Positions 26,745-37,474 of a stretch of 64,000 nucleotides of DNA are shown here, piece after piece. This DNA comes from Burkholderiales bacterium (GTDB taxonomy: Bacteria > Pseudomonadota > Gammaproteobacteria > Burkholderiales > Burkholderiaceae_E). How positions within the stretch are numbered: the stretch's first letter is position 1; every line of letters starts with the position of its first letter. The position numbers were made by a program, and so were the translations under genes. Location: NCBI GenBank assembly GCA_026399835.1, contig JAPLQE010000057.1, positions 62,001-126,000 on the forward strand, read 5' to 3'. The notes beneath the pieces are model-generated. The model searched no databases, was not told the DNA's origin, and saw only the letters and a list, made by a program, of their open reading frames with translations.

Positions 26745-27470
26745 ATGATGCCCAACCGCCGTAACTACTACCGGATCCTGCAGGTCCAGCCCGAGGCCCC
26801 GCCCGAGGTCATCAAGGCGAGTTGGCGCGCGCTGATGCACGCCGGCCGCGCCCATCCCGACCTGGGCGGCGACCCGGCGGCCGCGGCGCTGCTCAACGAG
26901 GCCTATGCGGTGCTCGGCGATCCCGAACGCCGGCGCGACTACGACCGCCGGCTCGACCTGGCACGGATGCGCAGCACGGCCCGCACCGGGTCGGCGGGCC
27001 CCGGTCCCAGCGGCCCCGTGCGCCGCGTCGACCCCGCGCAGTGGCGCAGCGAGCACTGCTGCCCGATGTGCCACGCGCCCTTGCCGGCCACGCTGCGGAT
27101 CGACTCGCGCTGCGCGCGCTGCGATGCGCCGCTCGCCCCCGCCCCGGCCACCGCGACCGGCGAGCGCGAACTCCTCGGCCGGCGCTCTGCCTTGCGACGG
27201 CCGCGAAGCGATGCGGCCGCGCTGCTGACCGACTGGCGGGGCGTGCCCATCGACGCCCGCCTGATCGACCTGTCGCTGGGCGGCGCAGCGCTGTTCGCGG
27301 GCACCGCGGTCTCGCCCGGCACCGCCTTGCGCGTGCTCACCAGTTCGATCGACGGCGTCGCGCGCGTGGTGGCCTGCCACCGCTCGCAGGCGCAGTGGCG
27401 CGTGCGCGTGCAGTGGCTGACGGCCCGCCCGCTCGCCGGCAAAGGGGTCTGGGTGCGGGCGAGCGCCTGA
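26745..27470 (+). CDS. J-domain protein with zinc ribbon and C-terminal PilZ-like domain
   Basis: A 241-residue protein with three modules. Residues about 8-72: a J domain (YYRILQVQPEAPPEVI, His37-Pro38-Asp39, then LLNEAYAVLGDPERRRDYDR), which would stimulate DnaK ATPase. Residues 105-126: a four-cysteine ribbon (Cys106, Cys109, Cys123, Cys126). Residues about 146-240: a PilZ-like domain with an Arg-rich RRPRS and DLSLGGAAL, the two elements that bind cyclic di-GMP in PilZ proteins. No G/F region is present, so this is not DnaJ or CbpA. It may couple a chaperone or a zinc-site partner to c-di-GMP. Neighbours give no clue. Confidence 0.8.
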   Translation: MMPNRRNYYRILQVQPEAPPEVIKASWRALMHAGRAHPDLGGDPAAAALLNEAYAVLGDPERRRDYDRRLDLARMRSTARTGSAGPGPSGPVRRVDPAQWRSEHCCPMCHAPLPATLRIDSRCARCDAPLAPAPATATGERELLGRRSALRRPRSDAAALLTDWRGVPIDARLIDLSLGGAALFAGTAVSPGTALRVLTSSIDGVARVVACHRSQAQWRVRVQWLTARPLAGKGVWVRASA

Positions 27471-27503
27471 GCGCGCCGGCGAACGCTTGCCGGCCGCGCC
27501 CGC

Positions 27504-27923
27504 TCACTGGATCGAGAGCACCTCGACCTCGAAGGTCAGCGTGGCATTCGGCGGGATCACGCCGGGAACGCCGCGCGCGCCGTAGGCGGTGGCCGCCGGG
27601 CAGGTCAGCCGGGCCTTGCCGCCGGCCTTGACCTTCTGCATGCCCTCGGTCCAGCACGGGACGACCCGGTTCAGCGGGAAGCTCGCCGGCTGGCCGCGCT
27701 TGTACGAGCTGTCGAACTCGGAGCCGTTCTCGAGCGTGCCGCGGTAATGGACCGAGACCGTGTCGGTGGCCTTGGGGGCGGCGCCGTTGCCCTCCTTCAG
27801 GTGCTCGACCACGACGCCCGAGGGCAGCGTGTCCTTCTGCGGCGTGGCGGCATGGGCGGCGTACGGTGCCTGCACGGCGACGGCCGCGGCGAGGACGGCA
27901 AGGATGCGGTTCAGCGTGTTCAC
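27504..27923 (-). CDS. FKBP-type peptidyl-prolyl cis-trans isomerase, exported
   Basis: A 139-residue protein: Sec signal (NTLNRILAVLAAAVAVQAPYA, cleavage after AHA) and one FKBP domain with VSVHYRGTLENGSEFDSS, FPLNRVVPCWTEGMQ and the terminal LTFEVEVLSI strand. It would catalyse prolyl isomerisation in the periplasm. GTG at 27923 follows GAAGGAATCC and gives the best signal peptide; an ATG further upstream adds a non-signal stretch. Two cysteines (VPCW and LTCPA) are present, as in some secreted FKBPs. Confidence 0.9.
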   Translation of the reverse strand: MNTLNRILAVLAAAVAVQAPYAAHAATPQKDTLPSGVVVEHLKEGNGAAPKATDTVSVHYRGTLENGSEFDSSYKRGQPASFPLNRVVPCWTEGMQKVKAGGKARLTCPAATAYGARGVPGVIPPNATLTFEVEVLSIQ

Positions 27924-28012
27924 GCGTTCGGATTCCTTCGGGGACGGAGTCCGCAAGTGTGCCATTGACCGGTCGTCATGCTCCGCGGGCCGTGGGCCCG
28001 GCCCGGCGCGCC

Positions 28013-28936
28013 TCAGGCGATCGGTCGCGCGAGGTAGACCGCCTCGCGCCCGACGATCGGCTCGCGGGCGGGCATCAGGACCGCGCAGTGCTCCGGCGCA
28101 CGGATCTCGTCGTCGCCGTCGGTGGCGATCAGCTCGCCGGCCTCGAAGGTCTCGAAGCCCACCAGCGGGCGCACGAAGCGGAACGCCGACGTGCGCACCA
28201 TGCGCGTCTCGAGCAGTTCGTAGCGGCGCGGCGCCGGGAGCGACGCGGCCGGCTCGCGGGCGACGAGGCCGAAGTGCGCGAGGAAGTCGAGCGTGACCTC
28301 GACGGCGAGCTCGGAGGTCGCGCGCAGGAAGTGCTGGCCGCACTCCGCCACCAGCGCCGCGCCCGCGCCCGACCCGGCCTCGCCATGGCGGCCGTGCTCG
28401 ATGATCGGCACGCCCGAGCCCAGCCCGCGCGGCATCACCAGGTGCACCGCAGGCCGGCCGAGCGCGAGTGCCACCGCCGCGTTGCGCGCGAACGCCCGGT
28501 ACACCCAGAACGGCTCGACGGCCTGCGCGGTCGAGTGCAGGTCGAGCACATGGTCGGCCTGCATGACGACCGGCCGCAGCTCGCGCGCCCGGCGCAGCTC
28601 GGGGCTGTCCTCGCCGCCGTCCAGCCACTCGGACGACCAGATGCGGTTCAGGTTGTGGACCAGCTGACGGCTCTCGAACGGCCGCGCCGCATCGAAGGAC
28701 TCGTAGGCCGCGACATTCGCGAACGACACGGTCAGCGTGCCGACCTTCGGGCGCACGCCGGTGTCGAGCAGGTGCGTCGCCGCGACCATCCCGCAGAACT
28801 CGTTGCCGTGGGTGAGCGCGTTGACGAGCACGTGCGGGCCGGGCCGCCCCGACTCGAAGCGGTGGACGTAGTCGACGCCGACGTTGCCGGCCCGGTAGGC
28901 GGACAGGTCGCGGGGCAGGACTTCGAGGACGGGCAT
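28013..28936 (-). CDS. succinylglutamate desuccinylase/aspartoacylase family protein
   Basis: A 307-residue zinc-dependent hydrolase of the AstE/AspA group (M14-like fold). The zinc site is visible as NALTHGNEFCG (His and Glu) and the later DLHST His. The family cleaves N-acyl amino acids or related amides; this member has the C-terminal beta domain common to the group. It is transcribed head-to-tail with the two-component remnants upstream. Substrate unassigned; not necessarily aspartoacylase. Confidence 0.88.
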   Translation of the reverse strand: MPVLEVLPRDLSAYRAGNVGVDYVHRFESGRPGPHVLVNALTHGNEFCGMVAATHLLDTGVRPKVGTLTVSFANVAAYESFDAARPFESRQLVHNLNRIWSSEWLDGGEDSPELRRARELRPVVMQADHVLDLHSTAQAVEPFWVYRAFARNAAVALALGRPAVHLVMPRGLGSGVPIIEHGRHGEAGSGAGAALVAECGQHFLRATSELAVEVTLDFLAHFGLVAREPAASLPAPRRYELLETRMVRTSAFRFVRPLVGFETFEAGELIATDGDDEIRAPEHCAVLMPAREPIVGREAVYLARPIA

Positions 28937-28976
28937 GGCGCATCTTAGCCCGGCGCCGCGGCTTGCCCTGCGCGGT

Positions 28977-29588
28977 CAGTTCGAGCCGATACCCCAGCCC
29001 CCTGACGGTGTGGATCAGGGCCGGCAATCCGTCCCCGTCGATGCGCGCGCGCAGCCGCCGGATGTACACGTCGACGATGTTCGTCAGCGGGTCTTCGCTG
29101 GTGCCCCACACGTTGGCCAGGATGCGCTCGCGGCTGAACAGCCGACCCGGCGCGCTCATCAGCAGCTCCAGCAGCGCCAGCTCCCTGGCCGTCAGCTGCA
29201 GCGCCCGCCCGTAGCGACTGGCCTGCATGCGGTCGCGGTCGAGCTCCGGATCGCCCACCTGCAGTCGGCTGGCCGGACGAGGGCGCATGTCGCGACCGGC
29301 CACGCGGTCCTCCAGCGAACCCTGGGCGGTGAGCATCGAGGTGGGCAGCGACACCTGGGCGGCGCGCAGGGTCTGGCAGATCTCCAGCCCGTTGAGGCCG
29401 GGCAGCATCAGGTCCAGCAGCAGCAGCGTGGTCTCGCCACCGGCCTGCGCCTGGCGCGCCGCGTCCTGAGCCTGAGACAGCCCGGTCACGCCGTCGGCGG
29501 CGCGCTGCACCCGATAGCCCTCGGCACGCAGCCCGCGGCAGAGGAAGTCGGCAATGCGGTCGTCGTCCTCGACGATGAGGACGTTCAC
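28977..29588 (-). pseudogene. OmpR-family response regulator with internal deletion
   Basis: From GTG 29588 the text is a normal receiver domain (VLIVEDDDRIADFLCRGL, phospho-acceptor Asp in LLLLDLMLPGLNG, SMLTAQGSLEDRVAG). The next block, usually LRLGADDYLxKPF plus the last helix with the conserved Lys, is missing. It jumps to the linker (RPASRLQVGDPELD) and a complete winged-helix output domain (LLMSAPGRLFSRERILANVW, VDVYIRRLRARIDG, ending TVRGLGYRLE). No stop follows the natural end; the frame stays open to base 27504, through the antisense of the next gene. The loss of about 26-28 residues removes the phosphotransfer Lys, so normal signalling is unlikely. Confidence 0.75.
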
Positions 29589-29918
29589 GGGCCGATCTCC
29601 GTGCCCGACGCGGCGCCCGCTCCGGGGCAGGCAGGCCGGCAGCAGCAGGCGGGCCACGGTGCCCTGCCCCGGGAGGCTGCTCAGCTCGACCCGGCCGCCC
29701 TGCGCACGGGCGAGCGCCTGCGCGATGGCCAGGCCCAGGCCGCTGCCGTCGGGCCGCTGGCGACGCGCCGCATCGCCCCGGAAGTGGCGCTCGAAGACCT
29801 GGGTCAGTTCGTGTGCGGCGATGCCGAAGCCCTCGTCCTCCACCTCGACGATGCCGTGCGGGCGCGTGGCCGTGGGCGGCAGCAGGCGAAGCCGCACCGT
29901 GCTGCCGTCGGGCGGCAA
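29589..29918 (-). pseudogene. sensor histidine kinase, C-terminal remnant
   Basis: Only the end of the HATPase_c domain remains: TVRLRLLPPTATRPHGIVEV, the G1 box EDEGFGIA, an F-box-like VFERHFRGD, the G2 box DGSGLGLAIAQALA, and ARLLLPA. The N-terminal sensor, membrane helices, the phospho-accepting His and the N box are missing upstream of about 29925, where an in-frame TGA lies. It runs in frame directly into the response regulator, so the two now form one open frame. Confidence 0.75.
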
Positions 29919-30053
29919 CCGTCAGCGCCCGCTCATTCGCGGTTCAGGGGGCGTCCATGCCCCGACGCTAAGATGCACGAGGTGCCGCGGTCGATGCAGA
30001 CCCGGCCGCAGACGTCCCCCAACACCCGCGTACCCGACCGAACCGGAGCCTCC

Positions 30054-30611
30054 ATGAAGATCCCCCTCGCCCTGACCGCCGTCGCCCTGACCGCCGCGAC
30101 CCTGCCCGCCTTCGCCAAGGGCGTGGTCATCAACCAGGCGATCACCGAAGCCGAAGTGCTGGCCGCACAGCAGGGCTGGTGCAAGGCGCTGGTGGACATC
30201 TCGACGACGGGCGCCAAGAGCGGCCAACCGGCGGCCAAGGCCCTGGCCGAGAAGGTGATCGACGGGGCCTACGGCTATCAGATGGGGGCGGTGCTGTTCA
30301 AGCCCACGCTGACCGTCAACCCGCAGACCTTCCGGACCACGCGGGCCGGTGCCCTCGCCTACTTCGTCGGCGGCGACCCCGCCTTCCCCAAGGACACCGG
30401 CTTCGCGATGAAGGGCTGGACGAAGTGCGACATCGACAACGCGGCCATCTTCATCGCCGGTGACAGCGCCACCACCATGGGCAAGGTCAACTTCACCGGC
30501 AAGGATGGCAAGGTCACCACCGTCGACAAGACCTGGAAGTTCGTCAAGGACGACGCCGGCAGGCTGCGGATCGTGGTGCACCACTCGTCGCTGGAATACG
30601 CGGGGCAGTGA
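30054..30611 (+). CDS. secreted NTF2-like protein, often labelled phosphoribosyl-AMP cyclohydrolase by error
   Basis: A 185-residue protein with a Sec signal (MKIPLALTAVALTAATLPAFA, then KGVV). The mature domain (QGWCKALVDIST, YGYQMGAVLFKPTLTV, YFVGGDPAFPKDTGFAMKGW, TWKFVKDDAGRLRIVVHHSS) is a SnoaL/NTF2-like cone fold. Homologues are common in marine proteobacteria and are frequently mis-annotated as the histidine-pathway cyclohydrolase, whose Cys-zinc motifs are absent here. Role unknown, periplasmic. Confidence 0.75.
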   Translation: MKIPLALTAVALTAATLPAFAKGVVINQAITEAEVLAAQQGWCKALVDISTTGAKSGQPAAKALAEKVIDGAYGYQMGAVLFKPTLTVNPQTFRTTRAGALAYFVGGDPAFPKDTGFAMKGWTKCDIDNAAIFIAGDSATTMGKVNFTGKDGKVTTVDKTWKFVKDDAGRLRIVVHHSSLEYAGQ

Positions 30612-30666
30612 GGGCCGATCCGCCGGGCGGACCGTGGGTCGACCGCGGTCCGGCCTGTTCGCGACT

Positions 30667-30696
30667 AGGCCTTGATTTCGCCTGAAATCGAGGCCT
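30667..30696. terminator. hairpin between secreted protein gene and tRNA-His
   Basis: AGGCCTTGATTTC-GCCT-GAAATCGAGGCCT forms a 13-bp stem with one G-T pair and a 4-base loop. It lies downstream of the convergent tRNA cluster (minus) and the secreted-protein gene (plus). There is no long T-tract on either strand, so termination is inferred from position. Confidence 0.5.
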
Positions 30697-30721
30697 TGTG
30701 CGTATCAGAGGGGCGTTACTG

Positions 30722-30798
30722 TGGGGTGGCTGATGGGACTCGAACCCACGACAACTGGAATCACAATCCAGGACTCTACCAACTGAGCTACAGCCACC
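30722..30798 (-). tRNA. tRNA-His (GTG)
   Basis: A 77-base cloverleaf. Acceptor stem GTGGCTG/CAGCCAC, anticodon GTG in the loop TTGTGAT, T-arm GTTCGAGTC and an encoded CCA end. The extra base at 30798 gives the G-1 that pairs with discriminator C73, a feature special to tRNA-His. Confidence 0.98.
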
Positions 30799-30899
30799 AC
30801 CGGAACCGCCGCGACCAGCGCCGCAACGGGTAGAACTCGACGTGCCACCGGCTGCTTTTCAGCCGGCCATTCACTCGGCCATTCATTCGTCCGGAATGC

Positions 30900-30976
30900 T
30901 GGCCTGCCCGACAGGACTCGAACCTGTGACCCTCGGCTTAGAAGGCCGATGCTCTGTCCAGCTGAGCTACGGGCAG
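30900..30976 (-). tRNA. tRNA-Arg (TCT)
   Basis: A 77-base cloverleaf. Acceptor stem CTGCCCG/CGGGCAG, anticodon TCT in CTTCTAA, T-loop GTTCGAGTC, encoded CCA. It lies between tRNA-Pro and tRNA-His, same strand. Confidence 0.98.
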
Positions 30977-31014
30977 AACGGTCCTGCGGGGGCAAGACCG
31001 CAAGTATAGCTCAA

Positions 31015-31091
<77 letters not shown>

Positions 31092-31101
31092 ACGAAGACC
31101 G

Positions 31102-31109
31102 AGTGTAGC
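31102..31109 (-). promoter_or_regulatory. putative extended -10 promoter of the tRNA cluster
   Basis: On the minus strand TGCTACACT lies about 11 bases before the mature 5' end of tRNA-Pro. TACACT with the upstream TG matches an extended -10 element. I do not see a convincing -35. Confidence 0.4.
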
Positions 31110-31280
31110 ACCCGCCCCATCGACGCCCGGGGCGGGATCGACTGTGGCATCGACGCACTTCGGCGCCGTCCGGAACGCGGATCGCGCCGTTCGCGCGGTT
31201 CGACGTGAAGGGTCGCATGCGACCCCGGCAGGCTGTCGCATGCGTCGACCGAGCGGTCGGCGCCCCTCTCGGAGCGAACG

Positions 31281-31754
31281 ATGACCCGACACCGTCCGAC
31301 GATGATCCGCGCGGCGTGCCTGCTGATGGCGGCGGCACTCGCTGCCTGCGGCATGGTGGACGGCAGCGACCCGATTCCGGACCCTGCGCAGACCCCGGTG
31401 GTCTCCCGCAGCGCCGGCGCCCCGACGAAACCCTCCGTGACGGGCTCGCGCTCGCCTGCACCGGCGACGACCGCCGCTGCACCGGCCCCGGCCCCGGCCC
31501 CAGCGGCCCCGGAAGGTGACGCGGTCCGCGGCAAGCAGCTCTACGCCGCAGTGCCCGGATCGATCAATGCCTGCAAGGACTGCCACATGAGCGTCACGAT
31601 GGTCCGGCGCGCCGACACCACCGCGGCGGGCTACGAGACGATGCTGCGCAGCGCGGTCCAGACGAACCTGGGCACCATGGGACAGTTCGGCGACAAGCTC
31701 GCCGACGCCGACTTCCGCGACCTGGCGGCCTACCTGGCCTCGCCCGGGATCTGA
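31281..31754 (+). CDS. lipoprotein c-type cytochrome (1)
   Basis: A 157-residue protein with a lipoprotein signal (MIRAACLLMAAALAAC), a 50-residue Ala/Pro-rich linker with an APAPAPAP run, and a small cytochrome c domain with the single heme motif CKDCH (Cys98, Cys101, His102). A later Met (LGTMGQFGDKL) is a likely distal ligand. It is probably a membrane-tethered periplasmic electron carrier. ATG 31302 is an alternative start. A paralogue with the same layout follows 147 bp downstream. Confidence 0.88.
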   Translation: MTRHRPTMIRAACLLMAAALAACGMVDGSDPIPDPAQTPVVSRSAGAPTKPSVTGSRSPAPATTAAAPAPAPAPAAPEGDAVRGKQLYAAVPGSINACKDCHMSVTMVRRADTTAAGYETMLRSAVQTNLGTMGQFGDKLADADFRDLAAYLASPGI

Positions 31755-31901
31755 GCCCGGACGAGCGGTCGCACGAGGGGCCCCTCCAACCGCACGGAGC
31801 ACGGCCTCGACCGTCCGTCCGCGCGGCGGCCGAAACCCGTCGTACCCTAGGCACGCTTGCCGTTGCGCCGCGCATCCGACGGCGCGCCTGCGGAGCGCAC
31901 G

Positions 31902-32399
31902 ATGAAGCAGTCCACCTCGATTCCGATCTCGATGCGGCTGGCAGCCGCGATGACCGCCGGAGCACTCGCGGCCTGCGGCGGTGGCGGCGAGCCTGCGACC
32001 GGCGCACCGACCGCCGGCGCACCGGCTCCGGCGGCCGCACCCGCCGCGTCGCCGGCGCCGGCCCCGGCGCCGTCGGCAGCACCGGCTCCGGCGACCGATC
32101 CGGCGACCGCCCCGGCCCCCGCCCCGGCGCCCGCCCCGGCGCCCGCCGCGGTCGCAGGCGACGCGGTGCGCGGCAAGCAGATCTACAGCGACCTGCCCAA
32201 TACCGCCTTCGCCTGCTCGCAGTGCCACGGCGTGCCGAACCTGAACACCAGCAACATCCTGTCCGCTGCGGGCGACTGGCAGGTGATCTCCCGGGCCATC
32301 ACCGCCAACAAGGGCGGCATGGGTGCGCTCGCCTTCCCGGTCCTGACCGGCTACGACATGCAGGACATCGCCGCCTACCTGGCGCAGCCGAACCTCTGA
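31902..32399 (+). CDS. lipoprotein c-type cytochrome (2)
   Basis: A 165-residue paralogue of the preceding gene: lipoprotein signal ending AGALAAC, a longer linker of Ala/Pro repeats (APAPAPAPAPAA), and a heme domain with CSQCH (Cys105, Cys108, His109). Shared features include GDAVRGKQ(L/I)Y before the heme, a Met-containing GGMGALAFP distal segment, and DxxAYLAxP at the end. Start chosen at 31902, where the signal peptide begins; upstream codons in frame add a non-signal segment. Confidence 0.88.
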   Translation: MKQSTSIPISMRLAAAMTAGALAACGGGGEPATGAPTAGAPAPAAAPAASPAPAPAPSAAPAPATDPATAPAPAPAPAPAPAAVAGDAVRGKQIYSDLPNTAFACSQCHGVPNLNTSNILSAAGDWQVISRAITANKGGMGALAFPVLTGYDMQDIAAYLAQPNL

Positions 32400-32453
32400 G
32401 CGCGCAGCGCGGGGCGTGAACGGGGCTGCGCGGGCGCAGCCCCGGGGCCGTCC

Positions 32454-33788
<1,335 letters not shown>

Positions 33789-33802
33789 GTCGTGTCCTGT
33801 CT

Positions 33803-34666
33803 TCAGATGGCCGCGTCGATCGCGGCCCAGACCGCGATCGCATCGCGCGTGGCCGCGACGTCGTGCACGCGCACGATCCGCGCCCCGCGCGCGACCGATG
33901 CGAGCATCGCCGCCAGGCTGCCGGGCAGGCGATGCTCGACGTCGCGGCCGGTGATCGCTCCGATCATCGACTTGCGCGACACGCCGATCAGCACCGGCAG
34001 GCCGTCACCGAGCAGCTCCGGCAGGCGCGCGATCAGCGCGAGGTTGTGCTCGAGCGTCTTCCCGAACCCGATCCCCGGATCGACGACGATCCGGGCCCGG
34101 TCCACGCCTGCATGCTGAAGCGCCGAGGCGCGGGCGGCAAGCGATCGGCGCACCTCGGCGACGACATCCCGATAGGCGGGGGCGTGCTGCATCGTCAGCG
34201 GGTCACCCTGCATGTGCATCACGCAACAAGCGGCCCGCGCATCGCGCACCGCGTCGACCGCGTCAGCCGTTCCGAAGCCGGCGACGTCGTTGATCATGTC
34301 GGCCAGGCCGGTCGCCAGCACCGCCCGCATCACCTCGGGCTTGCGGGTGTCCACCGACAGCGGCCGGCCGCAGTCGGCGAGCGCGCGCAGCACCGGCAGC
34401 AGACGCTCCGCCTCCACCTCGGCCGGCACGGGCGGTGCGCCGGGTCGGGTCGACTCGGCGCCGATGTCGATCAGGTCCGCGCCCTCGTCGATCATCCGTC
34501 GGGCCTGCGCGACCGCTGCCGCCGGATCGAGCCAGCGCCCGCCGTCGGAGAACGAGTCCTCGGTGACGTTGAGCACGCCCATGACCAGGGGTCGGTCGAG
34601 CGCCAGCTCGAACCGGCCGCAGCGCAGCGTGGGGACGAACCCGGTATCGGCTGAGGACGGGGTCAA
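33803..34666 (-). CDS. folP: dihydropteroate synthase
   Basis: A 287-residue TIM-barrel enzyme joining p-aminobenzoate to the pterin diphosphate in folate synthesis. Signatures are [11 protein letters not shown] and [11 protein letters not shown], with [13 protein letters not shown] and SRKSMIG later. Full length. It sits between ftsH and glmM, as in E. coli and Burkholderiales. Confidence 0.98.
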   Translation of the reverse strand: MTPSSADTGFVPTLRCGRFELALDRPLVMGVLNVTEDSFSDGGRWLDPAAAVAQARRMIDEGADLIDIGAESTRPGAPPVPAEVEAERLLPVLRALADCGRPLSVDTRKPEVMRAVLATGLADMINDVAGFGTADAVDAVRDARAACCVMHMQGDPLTMQHAPAYRDVVAEVRRSLAARASALQHAGVDRARIVVDPGIGFGKTLEHNLALIARLPELLGDGLPVLIGVSRKSMIGAITGRDVEHRLPGSLAAMLASVARGARIVRVHDVAATRDAIAVWAAIDAAI

Positions 34667-34717
34667 GGCGGCGGCACCTCGGGATGGAGCAGGACGACGA
34701 ACACAGGGTCCGGACGT

Positions 34718-34749
34718 GACCGCGCCCGCCGGAGAGGGCGGGCGCGGTC
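34718..34749. terminator. strong hairpin between ftsH and folP
   Basis: GACCGCGCCCGCC-GGAGAG-GGCGGGCGCGGTC is a perfect 13-bp GC-rich stem in the 117-bp gap. No T-tract follows on the minus strand. It might pause or attenuate read-through, or stabilise the ftsH 3' end; the role is inferred. Confidence 0.4.
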
Positions 34750-34783
34750 GGAGGACACGGGAGCCGCCGGAGCGGCCGCCGCA

Positions 34784-36685
<1,902 letters not shown>

Positions 36686-36779
36686 TGAAACGCTCCTTCG
36701 CAGCCCGCCGGAAGGCGGGCCGAACCGACTACATCATTCTACGCCCAATCGACCTCCAAGGCCGACCGACCGTCCATTG

Positions 36780-37448
36780 TCAAGCCCCGGGCGCCCCCTG
36801 GGATCCGCTCGCACCGTGCTTCAGACTCCGGCCGAGCAGATAGGTTTCCGCGGACTCGGCCCGGGACGCCTTCGGCTTGCGCACCGCCACCGTCACGAAG
36901 GTGCGCTTGAACAGCTCGACGATCTGGCTGTAGCCGCTGCCGTGGAAGCACTTGATCACCAGCGCCCCCTGCGGCTTGAGGTGCCTCGTGCAGAACTCGA
37001 CCGCCAGCTCGGCCAGATGCCCCATCCGCGCGGCATCCGCCAACCCGACCCCCGACAGGTTGGGCGCCATGTCTGAAAGCACAAGGTCCGCCTTCGCGCC
37101 GCCCAGCATCGCGACGAACTGATCGAGCACCGCGTCCTCCCGGAAATCGCCCAGCAGGAAATCCACGCCGTCGACCGCCTCCATCGGCAGGATGTCGATC
37201 GCGACGATCCGGCCGTTCACGGTCCCGCCCGGCCCCGCGAGCTTCTCGCGCAGCACCTGCGACCAGCTGCCCGGCGCCGAGCCCAGGTCGACCACGACCT
37301 GGCCGGGCCGGATCAGCGTGTCCTGCTCGTCGATCTCGATCAGCTTGAAGGCCGCCCGCGAGCGGTATTTCCGCTGCTGGGCGAGCTTCACGTACGGATC
37401 GTTCAGATGCGCGTGGATCCACGCCTTGCTGAACCTGTTCTTCGCCAT
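36780..37448 (-). CDS. rlmE: 23S rRNA (uridine-2'-O) methyltransferase RlmE (FtsJ)
   Basis: A 222-residue SAM-dependent methyltransferase that modifies U2552 of 23S rRNA. The SAM motif is [15 protein letters not shown]; the catalytic K-D-K-E set is represented by the N-terminal Lys, DMAPNLSG, the Lys in [10 protein letters not shown] and a Glu near VELF. Full length with a short Ser/Gly-rich tail. It diverges from yhbY with only 26 bp between start codons. Confidence 0.97.
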   Translation of the reverse strand: MAKNRFSKAWIHAHLNDPYVKLAQQRKYRSRAAFKLIEIDEQDTLIRPGQVVVDLGSAPGSWSQVLREKLAGPGGTVNGRIVAIDILPMEAVDGVDFLLGDFREDAVLDQFVAMLGGAKADLVLSDMAPNLSGVGLADAARMGHLAELAVEFCTRHLKPQGALVIKCFHGSGYSQIVELFKRTFVTVAVRKPKASRAESAETYLLGRSLKHGASGSQGAPGA

Positions 37449-37462
37449 TCGACCCCGTGGAC

Positions 37463-37468
37463 TACAAT
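37463..37468 (+). promoter_or_regulatory. putative -10 element of yhbY, implying a leaderless or near-leaderless start
   Basis: TACAAT lies six bases before the ATG at 37475, in the 26-bp gap between divergent rlmE and yhbY. If it is the -10 hexamer, transcription would begin at or next to the ATG. No good -35 and no Shine-Dalgarno sequence are visible. Confidence 0.35.
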
Positions 37469-37474
37469 CCGGCG

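Noticed and set aside
27504-29918. One 804-codon minus-strand frame covering kinase tail, response regulator and FKBP
   Set aside because: Its middle is the antisense of the well-supported aspartoacylase-like gene; FKBP has its own start and signal peptide, so a single giant protein is not credible.
30184-30463. Overlapping frame inside the secreted NTF2-like gene
   Set aside because: It lacks a ribosome-binding site and looks like a frame-shifted copy of the real product.
30054-30611. Annotation as phosphoribosyl-AMP cyclohydrolase (hisI)
   Set aside because: The zinc-binding Cys and catalytic motifs of HisI are absent and a signal peptide is present; the label is a propagated error.
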